Position numbers and translations under genes: made by a program
Origin: Thaumasiovibrio sp043421945
Lineage (GTDB): Bacteria; Pseudomonadota; Gammaproteobacteria; Enterobacterales; Vibrionaceae
Direction of reading: 5' to 3'
Length of the DNA stretch: 64,000 nucleotides
Assembly (NCBI GenBank): GCA_043421945.1
Contig: JBHOGO010000005.1
Coordinates: 1-64,000, forward strand
Part shown: piece by piece, positions 1-8,521 of the stretch
Numbering within the stretch: position 1 is the first letter of the stretch
Layout of the letters: each line of letters opens with the position of its first letter
Notes under the pieces: model-generated
What the model saw: only the letters and a program-made list of their open reading frames with translations
Told to the model about the DNA's origin: nothing
Databases searched by the model: none

Positions 1-377
1 ACTTGACGACCAAGAAGGATGTGCTCACGAGTTTGTGGCATAGGGCCATCAGTCGCAGCAACAACTAGGATACCACCGTCCATTTGAGCAGCACCAGTGA
101 TCATGTTTTTAACATAATCGGCGTGTCCAGGACAGTCTACGTGTGCGTAGTGGCGAGTAGGAGTATCGTACTCTACGTGAGAAGTAGAGATTGTGATACC
201 ACGCTCGCGCTCTTCAGGAGCGTTATCGATAGATGCGAAATCTTTAGCGTCACCACCGTACACTTTTGCAAGCGTAGTACAGATAGCAGCTGTTAGAGTA
301 GTTTTACCGTGATCGACGTGGCCGATAGTACCAACGTTGACATGCGGTTTTAGACGTTCAAATTTTTCTTTAGACAC
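1..377 (-). CDS. tuf: Elongation factor Tu, N-terminal part (gene runs off the left edge)
   Basis: EF-Tu carries aminoacyl-tRNA to the ribosomal A site with GTP in the cytoplasm. About 125 N-terminal residues are visible, starting MSKEKFERLKPHVNVGTIGH and continuing into the P-loop GHVDHGKTT of the G domain. The start is GTG at 377, preceded by AGGAAGG at good spacing. It lies 100 nt after fusA on the same strand, the usual last place in the str operon (tufA in E. coli). A second tuf copy elsewhere is typical of the family but cannot be judged here. The C-terminus lies outside the window. Confidence 0.97.
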   Translation of the reverse strand, partial: MSKEKFERLKPHVNVGTIGHVDHGKTTLTAAICTTLAKVYGGDAKDFASIDNAPEERERGITISTSHVEYDTPTRHYAHVDCPGHADYVKNMITGAAQMDGGILVVAATDGPMPQTREHILLGRQ

Positions 378-477
378 GATCGTGTTCCTTCCTAGTTAAT
401 TGTCGTCATCACCGTCGTAATGACGCTCAGAAGTCTTAACAATGTAGCGCTAACGGAAGGTTAGCGCCAAATTTTGA

Positions 478-2574
478 TTAAGTACGCTCAGCAATAATAG
501 AATCAGCGACGTTCTTAGGTAATTCAGCATATTCACTAAACTCCATAGAATAAGACGCACGACCCTGTGTTGCAGAGCGGAGGTCAGTAGCGTAACCGAA
601 CATCACCGACAATGGTACTTGTGCACGGATAATTTTGAGTCCTGCTGGACCCTCATCCATACCTTCGATCATACCACGACGGCGGTTAAGGTCACCGACT
701 ACATCACCCATCCAATCTTCAGGTGTGGTTACTTCCACTTTCATCATCGGCTCAAGAATAACTGGGCTCGCTTCGAGCGCACCTTTCTTGAAAGCCATCG
801 AACCAGCGATTTTAAACGCCATTTCGTTCGAATCAACATCGTGGTAAGAGCCGTCAAACAGAGTCGCTTTAATGTCTAGAACTGGGAAACCAGCCAAGAC
901 ACCATTGTTCATCTGCTCTTCTACACCCTTGGATACAGCACCGATATACTCTTTCGGTACTGAACCACCAACGATTTCGTCAACAAAGACGAAACCTTCG
1001 CCCGGCTCAGAAGGTTCGATCTTCATCCAGACATGACCGTATTGACCACGGCCACCTGACTGACGAACGAACTTGCCTTCTACCTCGGCCTTGCCGCGAA
1101 TAGTTTCACGATAGGCAACTTGAGGTTTACCGACGTTACATTCCACGCTGAACTCGCGACGCATACGGTCAACGATAATGTCCAGGTGAAGCTCACCCAT
1201 ACCAGAGATCAGGACTTGACCCGACTCTTCATCAGTTTCAACGCGGAATGATGGGTCTTCTGCAGCCAGTTTACTCAGGGCAATGCCCATCTTCTCCTGG
1301 TCTGCTTGAGATTTTGGCTCTACGGCAATCTGGATAACAGGCTCTGGGAATTCCATGCGCTCCAAAACCACTTTATGGTTAGAGTCACACAGCGTATCAC
1401 CTGTTGTCACATCTTTAAGGCCGATAGCAGCAGCGATGTCACCCGCACGCACTTCTTTTAACTCTTCACGCTTATTTGAATGCATTTGTACAATTCGGCC
1501 GAAACGCTCACGTTTCTGCTTTACCGAGTTATACACGCTATCACCTGAATTCACGACGCCTGAATAGACACGCATGAAGGTCAACGTTCCCACGAATGGG
1601 TCCGTAGCGATCTTAAATGCAAGCGCAGAGAACGGTTCGTTATCATCTGAATGACGTTCTGTTTCGTCGCCATTCTCATCTTCACCACGGATAGCTTTTA
1701 CTTCTGTTGGTGAAGGAAGGAAATCGATAACGGCGTCAAGTACGGCTTGTACACCTTTGTTCTTAAATGCAGATCCGCAAGTCGCTAAAACAATTTCATT
1801 GTTTAAGGTTCTAATGCGCAGACCGGCTTTAATGTCTTCTTCTGATAGCTCACCTTCTTCAAGGTACTTGTCCATCAGTTCTTCATTAGCTTCTGCAGCA
1901 GATTCAACCATGTGTTGACGCCACTCTTCAGCATCATCCATCATGTCGGCAGGAATCTCTTCATAGTTGAAGGTCATGCCGTTGTCTTCATCGCTCCAGT
2001 TGATTGCCTTCATTTTGATAAGGTCAATCACGCCTTTAAAATCTTCTTCTGCACCAATATTTAACTGGATTGGCACTGGGTTTGCTCCAAGACGATCTTT
2101 AATCTGGTCAACAACACGGTGGAAGTCAGCACCAGTACGGTCCATCTTGTTAACGAAAACCAGACGCGGTACTTCGTATTTATCAGCCTGACGCCATACG
2201 GTTTCAGATTGAGGCTCTACGCCCGAAGAACCACAGAATACAACCACTGCACCATCGAGCACACGCAATGAACGTTCAACTTCAATCGTGAAGTCTACGT
2301 GTCCTGGAGTGTCAATGATATTGATGCGGTGTTCTGGGAATTGTGCTTCCATACCACGCCAAAACGTGGTGGTTGCTGCAGAGGTGATTGTAATACCACG
2401 CTCTTGCTCCTGCTCCATCCAGTCCATGGTAGCAGCGCCGTCGTGAACTTCACCGATCTTATGAGATAAGCCTGTGTAGAACAGGACACGCTCGGTAGTG
2501 GTAGTTTTACCGGCGTCAACGTGAGCAACAATACCGATATTACGGTAGCGCTCGATAGGCGTTTTGCGAGCCAC
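478..2574 (-). CDS. fusA: Elongation factor G
   Basis: EF-G is the GTPase that drives translocation and, with RRF, ribosome recycling. The 698-residue length is close to the E. coli protein (704). Visible G motifs are AHVDAGKTT at residues 17-25, DTPGHVD near 88 and NKMD near 142, followed by domains II-V. The start is GTG at 2574 (MARKTPIERYRN), with a GAGGAT ribosome site a few bases upstream. It follows rpsG by 77 nt and precedes tuf by 100 nt, so it is probably co-transcribed from the rpsL promoter. Nothing is unusual apart from the GTG start, shared with tuf. Confidence 0.99.
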   Translation of the reverse strand: MARKTPIERYRNIGIVAHVDAGKTTTTERVLFYTGLSHKIGEVHDGAATMDWMEQEQERGITITSAATTTFWRGMEAQFPEHRINIIDTPGHVDFTIEVERSLRVLDGAVVVFCGSSGVEPQSETVWRQADKYEVPRLVFVNKMDRTGADFHRVVDQIKDRLGANPVPIQLNIGAEEDFKGVIDLIKMKAINWSDEDNGMTFNYEEIPADMMDDAEEWRQHMVESAAEANEELMDKYLEEGELSEEDIKAGLRIRTLNNEIVLATCGSAFKNKGVQAVLDAVIDFLPSPTEVKAIRGEDENGDETERHSDDNEPFSALAFKIATDPFVGTLTFMRVYSGVVNSGDSVYNSVKQKRERFGRIVQMHSNKREELKEVRAGDIAAAIGLKDVTTGDTLCDSNHKVVLERMEFPEPVIQIAVEPKSQADQEKMGIALSKLAAEDPSFRVETDEESGQVLISGMGELHLDIIVDRMRREFSVECNVGKPQVAYRETIRGKAEVEGKFVRQSGGRGQYGHVWMKIEPSEPGEGFVFVDEIVGGSVPKEYIGAVSKGVEEQMNNGVLAGFPVLDIKATLFDGSYHDVDSNEMAFKIAGSMAFKKGALEASPVILEPMMKVEVTTPEDWMGDVVGDLNRRRGMIEGMDEGPAGLKIIRAQVPLSVMFGYATDLRSATQGRASYSMEFSEYAELPKNVADSIIAERT

Positions 2575-2651
2575 AATTGTATCCTCGTACTAAGGAAATC
2601 CTTAGAGTGTAGAAAAGGCGCAGCAGCATTGCTGCCGCGCCAGCAAAGGTA

Positions 2652-3122
2652 TTACCAGCGGTAATGAGCAAACGCTTTGTTTGCGTCTGCCATGCGGTGA
2701 ACGTCTTCACGTTTCTTAACAGCAGAACCTTTGTTGTCAGCTGCATCTAGCATTTCGTTTGCTAGGCGCTGAGCCATAGATTTTTCACCACGCTTACGCG
2801 CAGCTTCAACCAACCAACGCATAGCAAGTGCGTTACGGCGAACCGGACGAACTTCTACAGGTACTTGGTAAGTTGAACCACCTACACGGCGAGATTTAAC
2901 CTCAACCGCTGGGCGAACGTTTTCAAGAGCTTTTTCAAATACAGATAAGTGATCTTCACCAGAACGCTCAGCCATAGTTTCTAGTGCAGTGTAAACAATT
3001 TTTTCTGCAGTAGATTTCTTTCCGTCAACCATTAGGATGTTGACGAATTTTGCCAGCAGCTCAGATTTGAACTTAGGATCTGGAAGGATCTTACGCTGAC
3101 CAATTACGCGACGACGTGGCAT
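2652..3122 (-). CDS. rpsG: 30S ribosomal protein S7
   Basis: S7 nucleates assembly of the 30S head and lies near the E-site tRNA. The protein has 156 residues, starts MPRRRVIGQRKILPDPKF and ends HYRW. It is the second gene of the str operon, 93 nt after rpsL. In E. coli S7 binds the rpsL-rpsG intercistronic RNA to repress its own synthesis. A spacer of similar length is present here, but I could not confirm the fold. GGAGAT precedes the ATG at 3122. Confidence 0.99.
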   Translation of the reverse strand: MPRRRVIGQRKILPDPKFKSELLAKFVNILMVDGKKSTAEKIVYTALETMAERSGEDHLSVFEKALENVRPAVEVKSRRVGGSTYQVPVEVRPVRRNALAMRWLVEAARKRGEKSMAQRLANEMLDAADNKGSAVKKREDVHRMADANKAFAHYRW

Positions 3123-3215
3123 AGGTATCTCCGTTGTGTCTTCAGGTTATCCAAAACTTTTCAGTTTCTTCAAAATTACAAATATTTAGTGTTTGGCCTT
3201 ACTTAACGGATACCA

Positions 3216-3590
3216 TTAAGACTTAGGACGCTTCACACCGTACTTAGAACGACCTTTCTTACGGTCATTAACGCCTGCACAGTCAAGTGCACCACGAACA
3301 GTGTGGTAACGCACACCTGGTAAATCTTTAACACGACCACCACGGATAAGAACAACACTGTGCTCTTGTAGGTTGTGACCTTCACCACCGATGTATGAAG
3401 TAACTTCAAAACCGTTAGTTAGACGTACACGACATACTTTACGTAATGCTGAGTTAGGTTTTTTAGGCGTAGTAGTATATACACGAGTACATACACCACG
3501 TTTTTGCGGACACGCTGCTAGTGCAGGCACGTTGCTTTTCGCAACTTGCTTTACACGTGGCTTACGTACCAGCTGGTTAATAGTTGCCAT
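3216..3590 (-). CDS. rpsL: 30S ribosomal protein S12
   Basis: S12 sits at the decoding centre and controls accuracy. The 124-residue length is normal. Lys43 (in TTPKKPNSALRK) and Lys88 (in GGRVKDLPG) are both present, so the allele looks like the streptomycin-sensitive wild type, since classical resistance changes hit these residues. The ATG at 3590 follows AGGAGCT. It is the first gene of the str operon. The promoter 65-95 nt upstream and a short 5' hairpin are annotated separately. Confidence 0.99.
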   Translation of the reverse strand: MATINQLVRKPRVKQVAKSNVPALAACPQKRGVCTRVYTTTPKKPNSALRKVCRVRLTNGFEVTSYIGGEGHNLQEHSVVLIRGGRVKDLPGVRYHTVRGALDCAGVNDRKKGRSKYGVKRPKS

Positions 3591-3629
3591 TAAATAGCTC
3601 CTGAATATTCGAAAAACGTGAAAAATCTA

Positions 3630-3649
3630 GTCCCTCGCTATGGAGGGAC
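3630..3649 (-). other. Hairpin at the 5' end of the str-operon leader
   Basis: A 7-bp perfect inverted repeat (GTCCCTC/GAGGGAC) encloses a 6-nt loop. It begins where transcription should start from the promoter at 3655-3683, so the mRNA would begin with a stem-loop. It could protect the 5' end or act in regulation. A terminator is less likely because it lies downstream of the promoter and is not directly followed by a clean U tract. Confidence 0.5.
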
Positions 3650-3654
3650 GCGAA

Positions 3655-3683
3655 ATTTTAGGCGTCGAGCATAGAGGTGTCAA
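3655..3683 (-). promoter_or_regulatory. str-operon (rpsL) sigma-70 promoter
   Basis: Reading leftward, a perfect -35 TTGACA (3678-3683) is followed by exactly 17 nt and a near-consensus -10 TAAAAT (3655-3660). This places the start of transcription near 3648, about 58 nt before the rpsL ATG. It is the best sigma-70 promoter match I noticed in the window, as expected for a ribosomal-protein operon. Confidence 0.85.
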
Positions 3684-3758
3684 GATTTATACAAGATCAT
3701 TTCGGGATCTTTTTGCACAAAAACCGTCCAAGCCCCTAAATTCGGGAAAGTTGGAGGG

Positions 3759-4052
3759 TTATTGCCAATTAATCTGTTGCGGGTGACGCACGGTCAAAGC
3801 GACAAAATCGGCACTATTTGCCAATTTTAGAGATTTCTCTACTTTTTTACCCACTCCACGCGCTAACACATCTGGTGCATATAAATAGACCTTTCCTGGC
3901 CACGTCATCAGCATTTCTGCGTACGCCGTTTTATCTAAACCGGCAAATACCGCATCCTGCATTAAGAGTATTTCATCTTGATGACTACTATAGCGTAGAC
4001 AGGTTTCAAGGCTTTGAGTGGAAAACGGAGATGTAGTGACTATATGCAACAT
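3759..4052 (-). CDS. tusB: Sulfurtransferase complex subunit TusB
   Basis: TusB is part of the TusBCD heterohexamer that relays persulfide sulfur from TusA to TusE and MnmA for 2-thiolation of U34 in Lys, Glu and Gln tRNAs. The protein has 97 residues, matching the family (about 95), starts MLHIVTTSPFSTQSL and ends INWQ. It starts 2 nt after tusC, so translation is probably coupled. The tusD-tusC-tusB-rpsL order is conserved with E. coli. Identification rests on sequence feel, length and position. Confidence 0.93.
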   Translation of the reverse strand: MLHIVTTSPFSTQSLETCLRYSSHQDEILLMQDAVFAGLDKTAYAEMLMTWPGKVYLYAPDVLARGVGKKVEKSLKLANSADFVALTVRHPQQINWQ

Positions 4053-4054
4053 CG

Positions 4055-4411
4055 TTAAAACACCATCAATTGGTCACAAGAGCCTAGCTGTTCCCGAATA
4101 TCCATCGGGCTGAGTCCTTCACCATCAATGAGGCAATCGTCCATTGTCATTGCACGCTCTTGGAGTGAGTCATTACAAAAATAGACAGACTCAATGTCGT
4201 AAAGATCGAACAGTTTGAAGCTCTGGCTGTATGGGCGGGATAAGATAGCGTCAGTTTCCTGCGCTTTTAACAATTGCAAAACACCATCCGCAACAAAAAA
4301 GATTTTAATCTGTTCGCAATAGGCGGCAGTCGCCATGATGGCATCGACTCCCTCACGACCCGCGGTCAGCCCATGCGGCGCGGATTTAAAAACAAACCCT
4401 AAGGTTTTCAT
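4055..4411 (-). CDS. tusC: Sulfurtransferase complex subunit TusC
   Basis: TusC is the structural partner of TusD and TusB in the tRNA 2-thiouridine sulfur relay. It has 118 residues (E. coli 119), starts MKTLGFVFKSAPHGLTAGREG and has the DsrE/DsrF-type alpha-beta fold pattern. It lies 47 nt after tusD and 2 nt before tusB, all leftward. It lacks the conserved active Cys of TusD, as expected of this subunit. Confidence 0.94.
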   Translation of the reverse strand: MKTLGFVFKSAPHGLTAGREGVDAIMATAAYCEQIKIFFVADGVLQLLKAQETDAILSRPYSQSFKLFDLYDIESVYFCNDSLQERAMTMDDCLIDGEGLSPMDIREQLGSCDQLMVF

Positions 4412-4458
4412 ACGTTAGCGCTCTTCATTTCACTTGAATTACAGCTCGTTTCTGCATG

Positions 4459-4851
4459 CTAAAATTGCATCACACGATCTGCCGTTAGCAGTGCTTCAGC
4501 CAGTGAACCAAGCCCTGACTGGACAAAACCTTCAGCGATATTATCGCCATCAAGCCCTTCGAGTTCAGCCTCTACCGAGCTAACAATCCCACGGCGCAAT
4601 GCCGCTGCAATACAGGTTTGAAGGGCAATATCGTGCTTGGCAGCCAATGCTTGCCACGCAGCAACGATATCAAACTCATCAGACGCTGGCGCCGTTAAGC
4701 GGCTCGCATTGTGCACACCATCTTGATAGAAAAAGACTTGTGATAGAACGTGCCCTTCGGCCAGCAAGCTCTGCGCAAAGACATACGCTGAACGTGCGGC
4801 CTGAGTTCCATACGCCGGTCCATTAACAACTAGCGCATATTTCAAACTCAC
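4459..4851 (-). CDS. tusD: Sulfurtransferase complex subunit TusD
   Basis: TusD is the persulfide-accepting subunit of TusBCD. The 130-residue protein has Cys80 in QTCIAAALRRG, matching the active Cys78 of E. coli TusD. The start is GTG at 4851, overlapping the TGA of the upstream regulator gene by 4 nt (GTGA), which implies translational coupling. Co-transcription of the regulator with tusDCB is inferred from this overlap. Confidence 0.95.
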   Translation of the reverse strand: MSLKYALVVNGPAYGTQAARSAYVFAQSLLAEGHVLSQVFFYQDGVHNASRLTAPASDEFDIVAAWQALAAKHDIALQTCIAAALRRGIVSSVEAELEGLDGDNIAEGFVQSGLGSLAEALLTADRVMQF

Positions 4852-5570
4852 TTTTCGCCATCCTCAGTTTTACGCTGACGGATATAAAGATAAACCGTAT
4901 GTTTAGAGATATTTAAGCGGTCAGCCACACGATTAATCGCGTCTTTGATATCGAAAATGCCCTTGTCATACAACGCCATCACAATCTGTCGATTTTTGGC
5001 ATTGTTTGAAACGTCTTTATCAGCGTTGATCTCTTCAATCGTTCGTTCAACCGTCTGATCAACAAGTTCATCGACATCACTCGCAAAGTTTACCGATGAC
5101 GCCACTTGTTTCGCTTCTTCATTCGGCATAAATGCTTGAAGAATTTCAGAGAATGGAGCATCAATATTGATGTTGATACAAAGAAGGCCTATCACACGAT
5201 CGTCACCATTACGGATAGCAATCGTAATCGACTTCATCAATACCCCACCCTTTGCCCGTGTAAAATACGCGCGCGAAAAGTTGCGTTCAGAACCTTCGAT
5301 GTCTCTCAGCATTCTTAAGGCTAAATCAGTAATAGGAGAACCAACTTGACGCCCTGTAATCTCACCATTGGCAATTTTTACCGCTGATGTATTCAAATTA
5401 TCGAGTGAGTGCAATACGATCTCACAATAGCTGCCAATCAAAGCAGCTAAACCATCAACAACTGCTTCGTAAGAACGTAGCAGCGTATAATCTTGTTCGG
5501 TAAAGGCACGGTCCTGAATTAAATCGCTATCCACAACCACATCCTGAACAAGGTTTTCATCCGTTGTCAT
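4848..5570 (-). CDS. yheO: YheO-like PAS/HTH transcriptional regulator
   Basis: This is a putative DNA-binding regulator with an N-terminal YheO-type PAS domain (about residues 20-130) and a C-terminal helix-turn-helix (about 185-235, INRVADRLNISKHTVYLYI). The ligand and target genes are unknown. I chose the ATG at 5570, giving 240 residues as in E. coli YheO. A frame extension to a TTG at 5600 lacks a better ribosome site. The gene heads the tusDCB unit and overlaps tusD by 4 nt. The fkpA terminator separates it from fkpA. A role in sulfur or translation control is suggested only by position. Confidence 0.88.
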   Translation of the reverse strand: MTTDENLVQDVVVDSDLIQDRAFTEQDYTLLRSYEAVVDGLAALIGSYCEIVLHSLDNLNTSAVKIANGEITGRQVGSPITDLALRMLRDIEGSERNFSRAYFTRAKGGVLMKSITIAIRNGDDRVIGLLCININIDAPFSEILQAFMPNEEAKQVASSVNFASDVDELVDQTVERTIEEINADKDVSNNAKNRQIVMALYDKGIFDIKDAINRVADRLNISKHTVYLYIRQRKTEDGEK

Positions 5571-5640
5571 CACAGCAATGCCCTGCACATGTAAAATCAA
5601 ATTATTCTGGTAAGTTTATCAGATTTTTAACATGCTCAAA

Positions 5641-5666
5641 CGAAAAGACCCCGCAAATGCGAGGTC
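5641..5666 (-). terminator. Rho-independent terminator after fkpA
   Basis: Reading leftward, a 9-10 bp G+C-rich stem (GACCTCGCA/TGCGGGGTC, one G-T pair) with a 2-nt loop is followed by TTTT. It lies 33 nt after the fkpA stop and just upstream of the yheO-like gene, so the two are probably separate transcripts. Confidence 0.8.
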
Positions 5667-5698
5667 CAAAACATGATCTATAGCAAGTAAAGTAAATT

Positions 5699-6490
5699 TT
5701 ACTGGGTAACTTCTTCTGCTTGCTGAGATGGGATGCTCAACAACTCAACTTCAAACACTAAGGTCGAGTTCGCTGGGATTGTTGGCGTATTCTGTTCACC
5801 GTATGCTAGCTCAGGTGGAATAACAAACTTAAACTTAGAACCGACAGGCATTAGCTGTAGACCCTCTGTCCAACCAGGGATAACTTGATTCAATGGGAAT
5901 GAAGTGGTTTGATTACGTGAATACGAGCTATCAAACTCAGTACCATCAATCAACGTACCACGATAGTGAACTTCAACCGTATCCATTTCTGAAGGCTTAT
6001 CACCCTTAGCTTCCGTCATCACTTGGTAGATAAGTCCAGTCTCAGTTTGAACACTACCTTCTTGCTCTGCGAATTCGGCACGGAATGCATTACCCGCTTC
6101 AATTGTCGCTTTTGATTCAGCTTCCATCTTCGCCATTACGAGCTCAGAAACACGCTGGTCCAGTGACTGAAGGGCAGCTTGCATCTCTTCTGGAGACATT
6201 TTGCTTTCACCAGAAAACGCATCTTGTACACCAGCTAGAACATCTTGACTGTTTAGCTCAAGGCCTAGTTCAGACTGTTGTTCCAAATTAGTCGCTAGAT
6301 ATTGACCCAGAGACGCACCAATCGCATAAGCTGCTTGAGCATCTTCATTCGCGAAATCAACAGCAGCAGCTTCCATTACTTGCTCAACAGCTGCTTCTGG
6401 GGTGTTTGTATCTGCAACAGACTCACCTTGGCAGCCAACAGCAAGTAAAACAGTGGCAGCAATCGCTGTCATTTTTAGAACAGGTTTCAT
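5699..6490 (-). CDS. fkpA: FKBP-type peptidyl-prolyl isomerase, lipoprotein form
   Basis: This is a periplasmic prolyl isomerase and chaperone with 263 residues. An N-terminal helical dimerisation domain (about 40-145) is followed by a C-terminal FKBP domain (about 150-255: VEVHYRGTLIDGTEFDSS, VIPGWTEGLQLMPVG). The signal sequence ends LLAVGCQG, a lipobox with Cys20, so the protein is probably lipid-anchored, unlike soluble periplasmic FkpA of E. coli. It is divergent from the WD40 lipoprotein gene. A leader hairpin lies upstream and a terminator follows. Confidence 0.93.
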   Translation of the reverse strand: MKPVLKMTAIAATVLLAVGCQGESVADTNTPEAAVEQVMEAAAVDFANEDAQAAYAIGASLGQYLATNLEQQSELGLELNSQDVLAGVQDAFSGESKMSPEEMQAALQSLDQRVSELVMAKMEAESKATIEAGNAFRAEFAEQEGSVQTETGLIYQVMTEAKGDKPSEMDTVEVHYRGTLIDGTEFDSSYSRNQTTSFPLNQVIPGWTEGLQLMPVGSKFKFVIPPELAYGEQNTPTIPANSTLVFEVELLSIPSQQAEEVTQ

Positions 6491-6530
6491 AATTTCTCCA
6501 TCATAGTGAGGGCAGAGGCCCCTTTTTTAT

Positions 6531-6552
6531 CTGCCTGTTGGGTCGCAGGCAG
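6531..6552 (-). other. Hairpin in the fkpA leader region
   Basis: A perfect 7-bp inverted repeat (CTGCCTG/CAGGCAG) with an 8-nt loop lies 41-62 nt before the fkpA ATG. On the fkpA strand it is followed by ATAAAAAA, not a U tract. It could be an mRNA leader structure or an operator in the fkpA/WD40 divergent region. Confidence 0.4.
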
Positions 6553-6619
6553 TACTAAAGCTTGTAATAATCAATATACTAGTCTCAATAGCAACATAAC
6601 ATAGCGGAACAAAAACTTA

Positions 6620-7603
6620 ATGGTATTCGCCCGTCGATTTATTTTGTTGTTTTGGACATTGCTCACGCTTATTGGGTGTGAGTTTTGGCAAACCGAACTT
6701 CAACGTTGGACACTTGCCCCAGAAGGCGCGCCGAGTATTGCGCTGAGCCGAGATGGGCAATTTGCGCTTTTTTATTCACTTGAGCAAGACATCGTCCTCT
6801 GGGATCTTAATAGCAATCAAGCCCTAGCGCGTTTTGGTGCTCAAGACCCTTTCGACAGTGCCGTTGTTAGTGCCGTTATCGCCGATAACCCTCGCTATGC
6901 CCTCACCGCGACTCAGCATAACTTTGCTGTTTGGGATCTGGCATGGGGTCAGGCTGAAGGACTTTGGTCCATCTCTGACGGCGCTATTATCGATGCCGAT
7001 TTAGCATCGAACGGTGAACAAGTTTTACTCGGTTTAACCAATGGCAAAGCCATCTACGTCAACTTGGGCACTGGACGACGCTTAGAGTTCCTTGCACACC
7101 AAGAAAAAGTTAATTCCGTGGCACTTTCTCCAAATGGACGATACGCCGTTTCTGGTGGCAATGACAAAAATGCTTACTTCTGGGACACCCAGTCCGGCCA
7201 AGTACTTTTTCATTTTCCGCACCGCGCGCGCGTACGCCAAGTAGCCTTACAGCGTGATGGCAAACTGGCTTTTACCGCTGACGGCGAAGGTAATGGATAT
7301 ATATGGGACTTAACGACCGGAGAAAAGCACGCTGAACTCTCTATCTCTGTGCGCCAACAAAACTTTAGTGCAGCCCGTTTTTCAGAAGATGGCCAATGGC
7401 TTATCACTGGTACCCCAGGACGATATGTTGAACTTTGGCGAACCGCTGATGGCAAGAAACTCAACCGTTGGCAAACCAAAGCGCTAGAGAATGCTCGCCC
7501 ACCTAGCGCAGTCGTGTATGATGTGACCCTCGATTCAGATAATCGAGTTATCTCCGCAACATCAGCGGGTATCGTCCAAGCTTGGCAGACAGATCTAAAA
7601 TGA
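6620..7603 (+). CDS. WD40-repeat lipoprotein
   Basis: This is a predicted beta-propeller protein of 327 residues. The signal sequence has a lipobox (LTLIGC, Cys20), so it is likely an envelope lipoprotein. At least six blades show the closing W-D or related motif: IVLWDLNSN, FAVWDLAWG, AYFWDTQSG, GYIWDLTTG, VELWRTADG and VQAWQTDLK. Propellers of this type usually serve as protein-binding platforms; no substrate is known to me. Its stop overlaps the slyX ATG (ATGA), so the two are translationally coupled. A homologue at this position is, to my recollection, common in Vibrio but absent from E. coli. Confidence 0.88.
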   Translation: MVFARRFILLFWTLLTLIGCEFWQTELQRWTLAPEGAPSIALSRDGQFALFYSLEQDIVLWDLNSNQALARFGAQDPFDSAVVSAVIADNPRYALTATQHNFAVWDLAWGQAEGLWSISDGAIIDADLASNGEQVLLGLTNGKAIYVNLGTGRRLEFLAHQEKVNSVALSPNGRYAVSGGNDKNAYFWDTQSGQVLFHFPHRARVRQVALQRDGKLAFTADGEGNGYIWDLTTGEKHAELSISVRQQNFSAARFSEDGQWLITGTPGRYVELWRTADGKKLNRWQTKALENARPPSAVVYDVTLDSDNRVISATSAGIVQAWQTDLK

Positions 7604-7827
7604 CACAACAAGAAATCGATAAACTAGTAGCGCGTATTGATGAGCTAGAAATGAAGCAAGCTTTTCAAGAGCAGACCATTGATGAACTCAATGAAGCCAT
7701 TACCGCTCACCAAATGAATCTTGATAAGATGGTGACGCAGATGAAGTTTTTGGTCGAAAAAGTCAAAACATCGGATACTTCTAATCTTGCTGATGAATCA
7801 GAAGAGACGCCGCCACCGCACTATTAA
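7600..7827 (+). CDS. slyX: SlyX coiled-coil protein
   Basis: SlyX is a small cytoplasmic protein of unknown function, found beside slyD in gammaproteobacteria. I chose the ATG at 7600, overlapping the WD40 gene stop; this gives 75 residues (E. coli 72), MTQQEIDKLVARIDELEMKQ. Most of the protein is a predicted coiled coil with heptad leucines and isoleucines, ending in the typical short PPPHY tail. It is followed by a terminator shared with convergent slyD. Confidence 0.93.
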   Translation: MTQQEIDKLVARIDELEMKQAFQEQTIDELNEAITAHQMNLDKMVTQMKFLVEKVKTSDTSNLADESEETPPPHY

Positions 7828-7870
7828 TATCACTGTTAATTCAGAGATACGCAGGACGGAACAGTAGATC

Positions 7871-7900
7871 AAAAAAAAGGTGCCAATCGGCACCTTTTTT
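7871..7900. terminator. Bidirectional terminator between slyX and slyD
   Basis: The stem GGTGCC/GGCACC with a 4-nt loop is flanked by eight A residues on the left and six T residues on the right. It can therefore end both the rightward slyX and the leftward slyD transcripts. Confidence 0.9.
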
Positions 7901-7919
7901 AACACTCACAGAATACTAA

Positions 7920-8477
7920 TTAGTGACTGCCGCAACCGCCGCCGCCACAACATTCGTGGTCATCACCTTTTTCTTCGCTATCGCCGCAGCTACCGCCGCC
8001 ACAACAACCGCCGTCTTGGTGAATATGACCGTGCTCAACCTCTTCAGCTGTCGCTTCACGTACCGCAACAACTTCAACATCAAAGCTTAAAGTCTGACCA
8101 GCAAGCATGTGGTTACCATCAACAACAACATGGTCGCCATCGACTTCAGTCACTTCTACAGGGATTGGACCTTGATCAGTATCCGCAAGGAAACGCATAC
8201 CAACAGTAATCTCATCAACACCTTGGAATACATCAGCAGGAACACGCTGAACAAGACCATCATGGTGCTCACCGTAACCTTCTTCAGGACCAACAGTCAC
8301 GCTGAAGCTGTCGCCAGCAACTTTGTCTTCTAGGGCATTTTCTAAACCAACAATCAAGTTGCTGTGGCCATGCAAATAATCTAATGGCGCTTCTACACTT
8401 GACTGATCAACCACTACACCTTCTTCCGTCTTCACGGTGTAAGCAAGGCTTACAACGGTGTCTTTTGCAACTTTCAT
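7920..8477 (-). CDS. slyD: FKBP-type prolyl isomerase SlyD with metal-binding tail
   Basis: This is a cytoplasmic prolyl isomerase, chaperone and nickel donor for hydrogenase or other metalloenzymes, with 185 residues. The FKBP domain (about 1-70 and 120-145) is interrupted by the insert-in-flap chaperone domain. The C-terminal 35 residues are rich in Cys, His and Gly (QDGGCCGGGSCG and DHECCGGGGCGSH), the metal-binding tail that names the family. It is convergent with slyX. E. coli SlyD has 196 residues. Confidence 0.97.
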   Translation of the reverse strand: MKVAKDTVVSLAYTVKTEEGVVVDQSSVEAPLDYLHGHSNLIVGLENALEDKVAGDSFSVTVGPEEGYGEHHDGLVQRVPADVFQGVDEITVGMRFLADTDQGPIPVEVTEVDGDHVVVDGNHMLAGQTLSFDVEVVAVREATAEEVEHGHIHQDGGCCGGGSCGDSEEKGDDHECCGGGGCGSH

Positions 8478-8521
8478 ACTGACTCCAGGATATTAATTTC
8501 AAAAAAGCACAATAGCCCTTT

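Noticed and set aside
3717..3756. Terminator directly after tusB
   Set aside because: Only a short imperfect pairing (CCAA/TTGG with partial inner pairs) precedes a T run; too weak to list as a feature, although transcript ending here is possible.
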